A stretch of 64,000 nucleotides of DNA. It comes from Sindora glabra (Eukaryota > Streptophyta > Magnoliopsida > Fabales > Fabaceae). Location of the stretch: NCBI GenBank assembly GCA_020226215.1, contig CM035233.1, positions 9,486,001 through 9,550,000 of the forward strand, read 5' to 3'. A program made the translations under genes and the position numbers. The first letter of the stretch is position 1; each line of letters starts with the position of its first letter. Shown here in pieces: positions 38,082 to 50,723 of this stretch. The notes under the pieces were generated by a model. It worked only from the letters and a program-made list of their open reading frames with translations. It ran no database searches and was not told the DNA's origin.

Positions 38082-39794
38082 TATAACTTTAAAACTAATG
38101 ATTGACACTAAATTTTAATCTTCATAAATATATCGTTAGAATCTCTTAAAGTTTAGAAATTGTGTCAACTAAGAGAATAACGTATATAATAAGAGCTAAT
38201 AACAAACACAAAATCTTAGTCTTAATAAGGTATTATACAAAATAATATATTAAACCTTATACTAAGTCTTCATCAAGGTAAGTTTTATTATTCTAATATA
38301 GTACCCATAAGAGACCTTAAATATAATGTCAGGAGCTCACAACTAGCACCAAATCTTAATCCTCATAATTATGATAATTGATGCATTTTATAATATAGAG
38401 ATACATGTATTAATAAAGAAATCATAAACTGCATAACTAAATACACAAAAATGTACCAATATGATCAAGAATAAATATAATAATGATACAGAAAATAAAA
38501 ATTAGCAAGGTATGTAATAATATATATGATACATGCATCTTGTATACCAACAAACATATTATGATTATCAATTAAGATAAAAAGTTTTATAATATATAAT
38601 ATAGAACTCTTACAAACAAAGCATATTATAAGAAAATAAAATTGAAGGCCATATCTTAACAAACTTCTAAAATATCTCATAAAGATAAGAACCATAGTTT
38701 GGGAAAAACAAACATTTAAATTTTACATATATATATTTCAGTGATATTTAAGATTAAGATTTCTTAAATTGCAAACTTTAAAGTTAGTTATATAATATAA
38801 ATAAAACAAACTAATAGTCAAGAGAAATGATTAATTATATAATTAACTTTGGTTTCTTAAACAAATAACTTGCATGATTATTAAAACTAGATACTAAAAT
38901 TGACACCATATTAATCTAATAGTAAAGTTTTCACAACATATATAACTTTAGTTATGATTGACACTAAATTTTAATCTTCATAAATATATTGTTAGAATCT
39001 CTTAAAGTTTAGAAATTGTGTCAACTAAGAGAATAACATATATAATAAGAGCTAATAACAAACACAAAATTTTAATCTCAATAAGGTATCATACAAAATA
39101 ATATATTAAACCTTATACTAAGTCTTCATCAAGGTAAGTTTTATTATTCTAATATGGTACCCATAAGAGACCTTAAATATAATGTCAGGAGCTCACAACT
39201 AGTACCAAATCTTAATCCTCATAATTATGATAATTGATGCATTTTATAATATAGAAATACATGTATTGATAAAGAAATCATAAATTGCATAACTAAATAC
39301 ACAAAAATGTACCCATATGATCAAGAATAAATATGATAATGATACACAAAATAAAAATTAGCAAGGTATGTAATAATATATATGATACATGCATCTTGTA
39401 TGCCAACAAACATATTATGATTATCAGTTAAGATAAAAAGTTCTATAATATATAATATAGAACTCTTACAAACAAAGTATATTATAAGAAAATAAAATTG
39501 AAGGCCATATCTTGACAGACTTCTAAAATATCTCATAAAGATAAGAACCATAGTTTGGGAAAAATAAACATTTAAATTTTACATATATATTTCCATGATA
39601 TATAAGATTATGATTTCTTAAATTGCAAACTTTAAAGTTAGTTATATAATATAAATAAAACAAACTAATAGTCAAGAGAAATGATCAATTATATAATTAA
39701 CTTTGGTTGCTTAAACAAGTAACTTGCATGATTATTAAAACTAGATACTAAAATTGACACCATATTATTCTAATAGTAAAGTTTTCATAACATA
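38082..39794. repeat. tandem duplication, two units of about 0.86 kb
   Basis: Unit 1 about 38082-38940, unit 2 about 38941-39794; offset 856 bp measured at attgacactaaattttaatc (38101 and 38957). The copies differ by scattered substitutions and small indels. Each gives the same chance 76-residue minus-strand frame, so that frame is not evidence of a gene. Inside each unit an older motif (taaattttaatcttcataaa, caaaatcttagtcttaataa, ccaaatcttaatcctcataa) recurs at 100-140 bp spacing. Confidence 0.9.
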
Positions 39795-40900
39795 TTTCTA
39801 AAAATCACTTGAATAAAGTATAAATAAGAGTCTTAAATTTAACTTATAATTTGAAAAACTCTCATGGTAGTAATATACACTAGTTAAACAAAAAGCATCT
39901 TATAAAAAATCTAAAAAAGAAAAATTGGATTCATAACACATATGCCAAAAACTTTATAAGTTTTATACTATTCCTAAAGAAATATACAATCTTATATTCC
40001 AAATTCATTATTATTAGTAGAAAATATACTTGATAAAAAAATTTACTTCAAAATTTAAATATTATATACATAAAAAAGAATTAAATGAAATTTTTATCTC
40101 TTTATCATACATATTTTTTGAGAAACAAATGTATGTAATAACATATAACTTACTACAAATTAAACTACACAAATAATTTTGATATTTAAGTGCATAAAGT
40201 AAAACAATTTCAAAAGTCATCAAATAATCTATCACCAAAATTAGTTCTTGAATATATGCAACACATTTTGCAATACAAAAAAAATCTTACAACATTAGAT
40301 CAAACTCACATTGATGTGAACGTTTGATGTAGTTATAAAAAATCTATACACTATTTTAAAATATAGATTAAATATTATTAAGTAATTCATCATATTTCAA
40401 AAAAATTATAATATTAATAACATTTTTATAATCAAATAATTATAAATTTATTTATACTAATTAATTAAATGATTTATTTATTAAATATAATTTTTAAAGA
40501 AAACTATATATAATTTTACCCTAAAGAAGGAAAGAAAAAAATTATATTTGATAATTATTATGCTATAACATCATATAATAATAAAAAATTTAATTTATTA
40601 ATATGTAAATAAAATTATACAATAGCATATGACATTATTAAAATTGATTCATCTAATAATAAGTCTTTAAACTATGAGAAAGCTAAGTTTAGCTACATTA
40701 ATTATCGAATAGCATATAATAAATAAAAGGAAAAAGGTAAATTTTTTATACATGAGCAAGACCTACACAAAAGTTCCTAATATGTAATTACAAATTTCCT
40801 AATGGATATAACATGTAATATGCATTAAGTTCTTTCTTAAGTATATTAACTTAGTCATATAAAAGGTAACTTGATGTTTAAGTGACACTTTTTTAGGCAA
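39795..40900. other. gene-free, extreme AT DNA
   Basis: No coding frame and no clear repeat structure. Confidence 0.5.
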
Positions 40901-43428
40901 ATAGACCCTTTAGACCTATTTACCTTTGTCATTAAAGTAATCAAACATGTCTTAATTGTATTTTGAAAGAAAATATTTAATTAAAGAGGTAGTACTTTTA
41001 TCATACAAGTAAAAGAAATAATACTAAAAATAAGAATGTAGCTTTTAGCTCATAAATATAAGAGTAGTGTACATTACTATAGTATTTTCTTTGGATAGAA
41101 AATGTAGCATGTAAAAAAATCTTTTAACAATTGTAATATTTTAAAATAAGACAAGAAATATTAAGTAAAAAAATATTAAGTAAAAATTTCTCTAAAAAAC
41201 CTCGATTTAAAAATCTTGACAGGAAAATTGAGTGAATTTTGGAAGAATTTGTAAAAGTGGCTCAAGTAGAACAATTATAAGAATTTTATTAACATTAGAA
41301 TAGATAAAAATTAAATTAATAAATCTAATAATAGGTTTAGAAAAATTCACATTGGAAATTGCTAAAGCTCTAAAACTTAGTAAACAAAAAAGTGAGAATT
41401 TAAATAAAAAAGTTAGTAAATTAATTTAAAAACTCTTGGGTAAGCCTAGATTAAATTTTAAGGCCTAAAAACAAATGCAAAAGTGAAAAATTTAAGACCC
41501 TTTTGTAATAAATCCTATTTACCTTTTTGTATAGATTAATTTCATTAGCCAATGGGTAATTATTTCATCAGTGCAAAAGGCCACTTAAATCTTGGAATAG
41601 GTTAACCAATTGTCTAATGATATTTCTCTAGAATTAATAAGTAATAATAATAAATTTTTTTTGTAAGTAATTTTTAAACCTTGTATATAAATAAGGGCTG
41701 GCCATTTAGAGCAGAGAAATTATACCCTTTGACTAGCCAAACCGTGAAACAAGAGAGGAGAATAGGTGAATAGTCCAAGTTTTCTGAAAGTTGCAAAAGA
41801 GTTTTTAAATTTGCTCTTCAATCTTGCAAAATAACTAAGGAGTTTCTTTCAATTTTTTTATAGTTTATGACCATCCTTCTTCTTAGATATCTAAAACTTA
41901 GTTCATTATAATGAAAATTTTTTCCTATTTCAAAAAGTTTTTAGAAACTTAAGAAGTGAAGGTGAGTGGTAACTCTCCCTATTTTTGGGATCATTTCGAA
42001 GGAATAGGTTATGATATTATTAGTTTATGTCTCTTTGTATTCCATTTGTAATATGATGTGATATGGTTTTGATTTATGCCCTTTTAAATGTTGATTAATG
42101 ATATTAGGATGTTGATGGGTGGTTTATTAGTATCAAAATTGATAGGAGAAGATTTAGTAAGTTTTAATGACAACAGAAGCAAATCAATCAAGAGTGAATA
42201 ATGCTCTATTTTCTATTACTGCATAGAAAAAAGGATTAAAAAATGTTAAGATTTTAATTTATAGTGTTTTAATGTCAAAAATGATGTTAGAATGTGTGAA
42301 TAAAAATTTTAAAATTTTAGGAATGTGAAAAATGAATATTTCTAAGCCTAAGAGGAATGGAGTTAGAATAGAATGTTGGTAAGTTTTGCTTCTATTTTGA
42401 GGTATTTGGGCAAGCAAATGGCTAATAAAAATTATGAAAATTTATGTTCTTACCTTTCCATATTTTAGGAAATTTACAACCAAATTTGATGACATTTGAA
42501 GCTCATTTGTTTATCCAACAAAATTTTCTATTTCAAGTGCTCCAATATGGTCCTGATTTTGAACCTTATCTATGTAGTCTCAAGTTTCAATTTTTTTAAC
42601 CTATCAAATAATTAAGAAAAATCATGAAACTCCTAAGATGTATCATCTAATATGTTATCAAGTTTGGAAAAAAATGGAGGCAATTGAAGTTAATTTGATT
42701 ACCTAAAAGATGGCTTTATTTTGATAGTTTTGACGTTGTCCAAATTTAGCTATCCTAAGTTCATACCTTTAATTCACTAGGACAATCATGAAATTTCTTA
42801 TACAATACTTGATTTATCCCTTGTTCAACATATTAGGAATGTTATGAAATATTTTGGCATTAAATGGTTTCTATTTGATTAATGAAAAGGGGCTTGGATG
42901 GCAAGCACTACTGTATTGTTATGTTTTGAAACTCCTCACTTAGGTTTTGTATGAACAGTACCTATAAGAATAATTTATACTATTTAATTATTATATCTTA
43001 TGTAATAAAATGTTAAAAATGTTAGAATCAATTATAGTAAATTTTTGAGTTAATTTGAAAGCATAAAAAGGGGCTCCAAGCATGACACTTATACAAATTT
43101 ACTTGAATTTTTCAGAGAAATTTATAAGAAAGAATTGGGAAACTATATGATACATTGAGATATTATATAAAACACTTATGACATAATTAATATTTGATTA
43201 TACTTATTAATATGCACAATATAGAAGATGTTTTAACATCCGAATATTGGTTATCATAAACTAAGTGGGGGAAATATAACATCTTTCATAAAGAAGGAGA
43301 GAAATGGTTAGTAGTGAAGGGAGAAGATTAGTAGTTTTACGCCTAAGGTGGTAGGAATAAGGTTGGATTGAAGATATAAGATGACAGTTGTATGCCTACT
43401 ATTGCCATTTTTGTAACTACATAGATAG

Positions 43429-43430
<2 letters not shown>
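40900..43430 (+). mobile_element. gypsy-like LTR / non-coding retroelement block, decayed
   Basis: Not coding. A TATA-like box (tatataaataagggctgg, 41682-41699) is followed by a leader with small GC-richer patches, as in an LTR promoter. From 42480 a degenerate tandem array follows, and near 43265 the purine tract agtgggggaaa precedes tataacatc, resembling a polypurine tract followed by the tgtaacatc start of a gypsy LTR. Exact LTR borders and target duplication could not be set, so this is a tentative call. Confidence 0.45.
42480..43150. repeat. degenerate tandem array, period about 180 bp
   Basis: Four diverged units with landmarks near 42488 (gacatttgaagctcatttg), 42671 (ggcaattgaagttaatttg), 42859 (ggcattaaatggtttctattt) and 43038 (ttgagttaatttgaaagc), each followed by a g/a-rich ggggct or gatggc block. 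Identity is modest. Confidence 0.5.

Positions 43431-43431
<1 letters not shown>

Positions 43432-43483
<52 letters not shown>
43432..43483. repeat. (AT)n microsatellite
   Basis: Uninterrupted dinucleotide AT run of 52 bp. Confidence 0.97.
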
Positions 43484-43486
<3 letters not shown>

Positions 43487-43636
43487 GAATTTTTTTTAGA
43501 CATAACTTGCTAATTAGAATTGAATAAAAGGCTAATCTTTCTTAATTAAGGATCCTTTAAGTAGATGATGAGTGATCATTTACTAAATATATTTTATACT
43601 TATTTTTCTTTTAAACTAAATTTATAAGTATAAAAT

Positions 43637-43900
43637 ATGGATCCGTGGATACGAATTGATACTCATAGAGGAACCTTCTTGACTTCTCATAGAACTTATG
43701 AGATAGTATTTTGGTACAAAATTCAAGTTACCTTTATAGGCATAAAAGTCAATTATGAAATATACTTTAAGAAAATAGACTTAGAATCCAATCCTCTTGT
43801 AGTATATTCTTTCTATAAAGTTCCTTCCCCTAAAGGTATAGTAAGTAATGGTACTAGTTCATTTTCTATTGAATTTGACCCTAGAGGAATGGAACCTTAA
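43637..43900 (+). CDS. orphan 87-codon ORF, unrecognised
   Basis: An intact 87-codon frame from an ATG at 43637 to TAA at 43898-43900, in a region where other frames are short. The predicted peptide is rich in aromatic and charged residues (DPWIRIDTHRGTF, YEIYFKKIDLE, FDPRGMEP) and does not look like translated AT filler. I do not recognise the family. It has no introns, no obvious promoter and lies between a microsatellite and a solo LTR, so a fragment of a longer protein carried by an old retroelement or integrated virus is more likely than a host gene. Confidence 0.3.
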   Translation: MDPWIRIDTHRGTFLTSHRTYEIVFWYKIQVTFIGIKVNYEIYFKKIDLESNPLVVYSFYKVPSPKGIVSNGTSSFSIEFDPRGMEP

Positions 43901-44613
43901 TGGATTAGATTGGCAAATCATAATATCCGTTATGTATTATGTAAATTATACTTTGTATTGATAATTTTGATGTATATATATTTATGATTATAAGATTTAT
44001 CTTTTATAAAATTTTATATTCTATGTTCGACTGTTTACTCTTTCTAATAATACTAGCTTATTAAAGGTCCTAGAATATTATAAGGTCTTGTAAAGATATC
44101 TAGTTAGTAAGTTAGCATTAATTAGATATTTTTACACTAGTCATGATAATTATAAAATGGGTCATGATAATCATGAAACTAACTAAGAGAATACCTTAAT
44201 ATTAAAAAGATGTCCCCTTTGAGCAAACATATTTTTAAAATAAAAAAAACTCTAAAAACTTATATATTTCATAAAATATTCTTAATTAAAATATGTAACA
44301 ACTCCCTTTTGAGCAAGTAGTTCTGTACAATAATCATAAATTAATTACATATGATAGAACTCAAAGATTTTATGAATCAATGTAAATAATCTCACTTTAG
44401 TGATAATTATTTGTAATAATCTATATATTTTTTAAAAGATTCAAGATATAAAAATTATTTAGAACAATGATTTTTTAAACTTATATAACAAATGATCAAT
44501 TTCAATGTAAATTAACACATCAAAAGATCACAAAATCAAAATATTATTATATCTAAATTTTGAAATGCTAGTTAAGAAAATAAATTACACAATTAATATA
44601 AGTACATTGTATT
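43901..44613. other. no gene recognised
   Basis: AT-rich. The string ccctttgagcaa occurs twice (near 44215 and, as ccttttgagcaa, near 44307), possibly an old local repeat. Confidence 0.45.
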
Positions 44614-47202
44614 TGTTGGCCTTGGCAACCTATATCCAAGAAAAGGGTGAATTGAGTATTTCTAAAATCTTTCTTATTTTTGAAATTCTTTTTGGAAACT
44701 CTTTAGTTTTAGGAAGCCATAAGAATAAACTTATTCAATCAATTCTAAGAGAGTTCTATAAAGATGTTTATTACACTTAAGATATGATAAATCTAAGAAT
44801 TAGTACAAACTAACTTATTCCACTATGCACAAATAAATCATCAAGAAATCAATCCAAGATAATTTAATAGAGAAGTTTGCACATTATATATAACAATTCA
44901 ATTCACTTATGCAAAACAACTTATTCAATTATGCATAGATAAGAAATAAGAAGACAATGCATAAGTTAATTTCTCTTTCAACTTTTTAATCATTGAACTA
45001 ATAAGATCAACATTGAAGCATAATTCATTTAACAAAATTATTAATTGTGCATAGACAAAATAATCAAGAAGCATATACATAGATATGCAACTCTTTTAAG
45101 TATCTAATCATCCAAGCATTAACATAAGCATTCAAGCATAATATATTCAACAAATGACAGTAACAAAATAGAGCATATGCAACAAGAAAAATAGAGCAAT
45201 GTTGCAAAAAAAATAAAATGATAGGGTAGAGAAATCAAACACAAGAATTTATAGTGGTTTCTTCCTTGGATATCTTCACTAAGGTGTACATCCACTCTCC
45301 AAGCTCTCCAAGCTTATGTTAATTCACTATCCCTTCAAGTTTCAATTAGTACTTGAAGAAGCCTTACAATTCCTTACTCTTCCTTAAGAAAAATCTCTCT
45401 TACAAGGGATTCCTCACCCTCTCAATAATTCTTTAAGGGATACCTCACCTTTTACAATTCCAAAATGATACAAGATGAATAATAACTCAAATAAACTCTC
45501 TTGAATAGTGGATAAAATAAATGAAGCTCTTAGAATAAAAGAATTTCACTAAGTAGAGCTCAATTCATGATTTGATGAAAGAAGGTATAAAATGATGTTA
45601 ACAAGTGAAGTTCAGGCTCTCTTAGTTGTATTTTATCTTTCTTAGCTTATATATGAAGTCCATGGAATATTATAGCTGTTTAGGGTTGTTAGGAATGAAA
45701 AATAGCCATTACTAGCCATTACTCACACACCAAAACACTCAGAATTGATTGGTGAGTCAATTCAAGACATTCAGGGTGCTCTTTGGATGTCCAGAATCGA
45801 TTGATGAATCGATTTACCTAGATAGAAAAGTAAACTCAACTTTAAAAGGTCATAACTTCTTCATTTTAAGTTCATTTTAAGCAAATGATATCATTGAAAA
45901 GATAATTGAGTCTACTTTCAAATGGGACTAGTTTCAAGCTCATATATGATGTAGTTTTTGAGATATGTTTAAAAAAAGGAGCAAAGGTTAGAAATAATAA
46001 ATTTGTGAAAATCTGATTTTGAGACTCAAATTATAAAATTCATAACTCTTTTATATCTTAGTCATTTTAAGCAAATGACCTATCCATTGAAAGCTCTTTG
46101 AGTCTATTCTTATGTAAAAATAATTTCATGCTCATATCATTTTTAGTTTTCAAGATATGATCAAAATAATGAGCACACGTTAAAAAAGGCTAGAATGTAG
46201 AAAATTAATTTTTAGACTCAACTTGAAGAGATCATAACTTTTTCATATATTGATCATTTTAAGCAAATGATACATCCATGGAAAGCTCATTAAATCTATT
46301 TCCATATGGAAAATGTTTGATAATAAAATCACAAGTATTTTATAAGATATGATTAAAATAATGGCCAAAGGTAAAAAATGAAAATATTAAAACCTCATAT
46401 CTCATTAGTTTTTAAAATGTCCCCATAGGCTATCTTGTTAAAATATGATTGTAGACTATCTTTTAAAACATTTTGATGAAGCTAAGATTATAAAAACATG
46501 TTTGAGCTCTATATCATGAAATACTCTATTTTACAAGAAAAACTAAGCCTAAAATGAAAAACTATACCATTAAAGTGTTTAGACTCTTCTTGATGCTTCC
46601 AAGCTTTCATACATTTTAATCTTGTCACCCTTTAATGCTTGGATCACATCTTCTTTCTTGTCTTTCTTCCATGTTCTTGAGTTGAGCATAATATGATTTT
46701 TTATTTCCTTGCTTCAGTGCTCACTTTTCTTTATCTTGGATTTCCTATATATAAGTTCATGAACTTTACAAACCAAATAGTTAGTCCAATCTAATATATC
46801 AAGATATTAATACATGATTCATATATAAACTAAATTAGTATAAGAACATGCATAATCATTATGTCATATATCTTAATTAACCATATGCTTAGTGATGCTT
46901 ATATAAAATATAATTCTTTTAGCATATTGTCATGCATTGGCATTGTAACTATAGTATAGCATGTCTATTGAAGATTTTATAATATTTTGGTATAAAGATA
47001 TGCAATTCTATTATGACATTTATTTGTCATCATGCATATACAAGAACAAGCATAATCATTATATGATGTATATTTATCAACCATAATATAGTATATCTAT
47101 TAAAGCTTATACAATAGATCACTTTAGCACAAGACATACAATGCTATTCTAACATTTATTTGTTATCATCAAAACGCATCACATGAAACCTCAAGGCTAA
47201 CA
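44614..47202 (+). mobile_element. solo LTR (2589 bp) with 5-bp target duplication
   Basis: Starts TGTTGGCC (44614) and ends GGCTAACA (47202), imperfect inverted ends of the TG...CA type. It is flanked by a perfect 5-bp target-site duplication GTATT at 44609-44613 and 47203-47207. The start ttggcaacctatatccaaga and the internal tttatagtggtttcttcc...catccactctccaag segment (45250-45310) are typical of long plant copia-type LTRs. There is no internal coding region, so the element was removed by LTR-LTR recombination. The small frame at 44565-44780 overlaps its left border and is not a gene. Copia assignment is from the style of the ends only. Confidence 0.88.
45835..46400. repeat. tandem array of about 191-bp units inside the solo LTR
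   Basis: Three units, with cataact(t/c)(c/t)tt at 45851, 46041 and 46233 (spacing 190 and 192), each followed by cattttaagcaaatga, a ttgaaa(a/g) block, gagtcta and aagatatga. Confidence 0.85.
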
Positions 47203-47791
47203 GTATTTTGAAATATCAAGAATAAAAGCCAACTGAAACTTTTCAAACAAATAAACTAAGAAATGAAGAGTATTCAAATATTTTATGCATTTGCAACCAT
47301 CTGATTTCTAATTTAGTTTATTAAGAAAATATCAAATATTAAATTTTCACAAATTCTTAATAAAAATATAAGAGAGAAAGTTATAATGTATCAAAATAAA
47401 AGAACTCATAACAGTGATATAGCTTTTTGTTTTACTTTTTATCTTTCATAGTGCTACTAAGTAAAGACATAATTAATAATATCGCAACTTCATAACTATT
47501 AGGAAAAGAATCTACAATATTAAAATTTTAAAGGAAGAAAATATAAATTAAGTTAATAAACTTCTAATTTGCAGTTTCCTAGTAATCATGCTTAGTGAAA
47601 GATTCTGTATGGAGAAAGCATAACATCCATATTTTGAAAAGTTCTAAAAGTAGAAAACTTCAACGAAAATAAAGTGTAAATTAAATAAACAAAACTTTAA
47701 TTGTAAATTGTTATTCCTTTAGTAGAAAAACTAGAAGATGAGATTACATTTTTTTTTTGTGGAAAGAAATGACGAACTTTGTTTTTTTTAA

Positions 47792-47796
47792 AAGAA

Positions 47797-47827
<31 letters not shown>

Positions 47828-47828
47828 G
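47792..47828. repeat. (GA)n / (GAAA)n microsatellite
   Basis: Purine run of agaaagag and agag units. Confidence 0.9.
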
Positions 47829-49363
47829 TCGTGTGTGGGAGACAATGAAACAAAATGAAAATTTAAAGGTTGAAATACCTTGCACTCATCCAACAATAAA
47901 CTGACTAATTAATTACATAATTTGAGAATAAAAAACTAGTTTTTGAAATTTTTTTACTTAAGAAGTAAAACTAACTAATCTAATTGCATAATTTAATGTT
48001 ATATAAAGAAGATTTTTTTTTAAAAAAATATAAATTAATTTCAAATCATTTAAATAGATAAATGTTATAATTATCTATCAATACTAAAATCAAAGGTATG
48101 AGTAATTATAGTCAAAATAAAAGGCTATATATATTTTGATAAAATGGATAAGAAATAAAAAGAAAAAAAAGAGTATTGTGATTCTTTGATATGGATGATT
48201 TATACAATATTTTAAATTTTAAATAAAATAAATTTGTTAAGAAAAAGAATTCACCAAATTTAAAATGGGAAGCCATATCTTTTAGAATCCTAATAAATAA
48301 TAATTTCTTATTTTTTTATGGATCAAGTACTTTTCAAAGTAAAAAAAAAAACATATTTGATAAGAAAATTAAAATTTTATTTAGAAAAAATATTCAAAAT
48401 TGAAAAAATTTGATTTGAGCAAATAATTGTATGAAATAATTAGGAATTAGTTCTATAAATATTTATAATTAAATACTTATAGATCAATAGGAATAGTTTC
48501 ACTTATTGTTCAAAACTTAGGTAATAATATTGGTCTATATTGTTTGTATCAAATTTAAAGTAAAATAAGTTGAAAATAATATTTTCTAAGAAAAGAAATT
48601 GAAATATCTATTGGTTAAAAATAATAATATAAATTGTATGATTATATTATTTTTTTTCAAATGGATTCTTAAACCCGAAAAGATTTATGACCAAAATCGA
48701 AAAAGAAAAGAATAATATGGGAATCAATGGAAAAAATGATAGACTAAAATATTTTTAAAAAGTAGTAAATATACTTTTAGGTAAATAAAAAATGTTAAAA
48801 TAAAATATTATATTTGATTATCGTGTATATTTATTTAAATTGAAACATGGCCATTGAAAATTGATATGAATAAACATTTGACAATTTGAAAGTAAATAAA
48901 TTTTAAAATCACTAATTCAATTTATATATGCCTTCTATATATATGATTGGGAACTTTACACACACACACATATATATAACTTTGATATATTTCACTTTTA
49001 AATAAATATATACGTCAATGAAATTAAATATTTTATTTTAATATTTTTATTTACCTAAAAGCATATTAAATTCTATGTGAAAATATTTTACTCCATTTTT
49101 TGTTATATTTATTCATTTCCATATTTTTCTTTCATTTTTGATATTGTTCATGTATCTTTTGAGACTTAAGGAATTTTTTGCAAAAAATTATTAATATAAT
49201 CTTACAATTCATAGTACTATCTTTAGCTAATATAGATTCTAATTCTTTTTTGAAAAAATTATATATATATTTATTTATATATAACTTTATATATCTATAT
49301 ATTATTATATATTATCTACATATATCATTGGATACATACTATTGAATAATCACATACGTTAAA

Positions 49364-49367
<4 letters not shown>

Positions 49368-49428
<61 letters not shown>
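49368..49428. repeat. (AT)n microsatellite
   Basis: Uninterrupted AT dinucleotide run of about 61 bp. Confidence 0.97.
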
Positions 49429-49434
<6 letters not shown>

Positions 49435-50455
49435 AGAAATTGAAATCTACGTTAGTTGGAACATATACTCTATGGTAAGTAGATATAAATATTTATTTCA
49501 AAGTATTTCCATAATATGTTTCCTGTTTGATTCTGAATTAATGATACTATTTATTTATTTTAATTAGAATATATTAATTGAAAGTTTATATAAATGAAAA
49601 TTTGATCAGATAACTAATTGAATAAATATATGCCTTCTTTATTAAATTTTCAATTTATTTTTACTTTTGTATAATAAAGGAATAATTTATTCAACAATTC
49701 AATATTGGTGGGAAATTTTTATCAAATAGTCATGAGTTTGGAAGAAGTTGTTTAACATTATTTAGCATTCAGTTATCAATTGATAATCATCCTACGAATT
49801 GTAATAAATTACAAGATCTTCCTATTATAAATTTAAAATTCAACAACGATGATAATAATACGGATACATCCATTAACATTGACAATCATCTTAGTTGTAA
49901 TTACATGTGTTTCATTAATTTTTTACTATTTACAATTTTTTTATGAATCTTATACTGTATTACTATTCTTTTATAATATATGGCATTTTAGGTCAAGATA
50001 ATTTAATGGAGACAAATCCTAATCCTATTAATATAAGAGTTATGTCTCGTGCTTTTTATATTTAATAATTTCATTGCAATTTGTTAATCATTTTAATATA
50101 TTTGATATTTAATAAATTTAAGACTTTTTCTTATATTTTGTCTAAAAAATATGTTTCTTTTATATTTAATAATCTTATTATTGTTTCTTATGCTTCGCAT
50201 CTTATAAAATATGCTACTAATTATATTCTTTTTTATCATTTTATATTTTCATTTTATTTTTCAATATTTATCAATTGAGGAAAATTATTTATGCACGGAG
50301 GAAGATGTTAATTCAGATGTTGACTATAACAGCATAGAATGTAATACAATTAAGTTTTTTTTTTAAATATTCTTTTTTATTCATTATAAATGCTTGAAAA
50401 TCATATCAATATTCCTTATATATTTGGCTTTATATACAAAGTATTTGGCATCAAA

Positions 50456-50723
50456 TTTAGATGAAGGTAAGAAATATTAATAATAACATTACTTCTCATG
50501 CTTTTCTTTTAATTGGTTGTTTATTGCTAGAAATTTGAGTTATTTTCATCCAAAATATTAGGATATTGGAGATCCAATTTATGAATGTATTTAGATGAAG
50601 GTAAGAAATATCAATAATAACATTACTTCTCATGCTTTTCTTTTAATTGGTTGTTTATTGTTAGAAATTTGAGTTATTTTCATCCAAAATATTGGGATAC
50701 TGGAGATCCAATTTATGAATGTT
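50456..50723. repeat. 134-bp tandem duplication in the Helitron remnant
   Basis: Copies 50456-50589 and 50590-50723, both starting tttagatgaaggtaagaaat and ending with gatccaatttatgaatg. About four substitutions separate them, all transitions. Confidence 0.93.

Larger units (their letters stand above)
47203..50455. other. gene-free AT-rich stretch
   Basis: No recognisable gene. The minus-strand frame at 47697-47885 is generated by the GA repeat. From about 49690 to 50280 there are longer open stretches upstream of the Helitron remnant that may be its decayed N-terminal part, but they give no motif. Confidence 0.45.

Noticed and set aside
38465..39551. Paired 76-codon minus-strand frames suggesting a duplicated gene
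   Set aside because: The frames are duplicated only because the whole 0.86-kb unit is. Composition is AT filler (Ile, Tyr, Phe, Leu) and the non-coding parts are equally conserved.
44565..44780. 71-codon ORF
   Set aside because: It spans the left border of the solo LTR defined by the GTATT duplication, so it is a chance frame.
38082..46400. Regularly spaced repeats that might suggest a CRISPR array
   Set aside because: Units are 165-860 bp, degenerate and without short conserved repeats and unique spacers; this is a plant nuclear genome.
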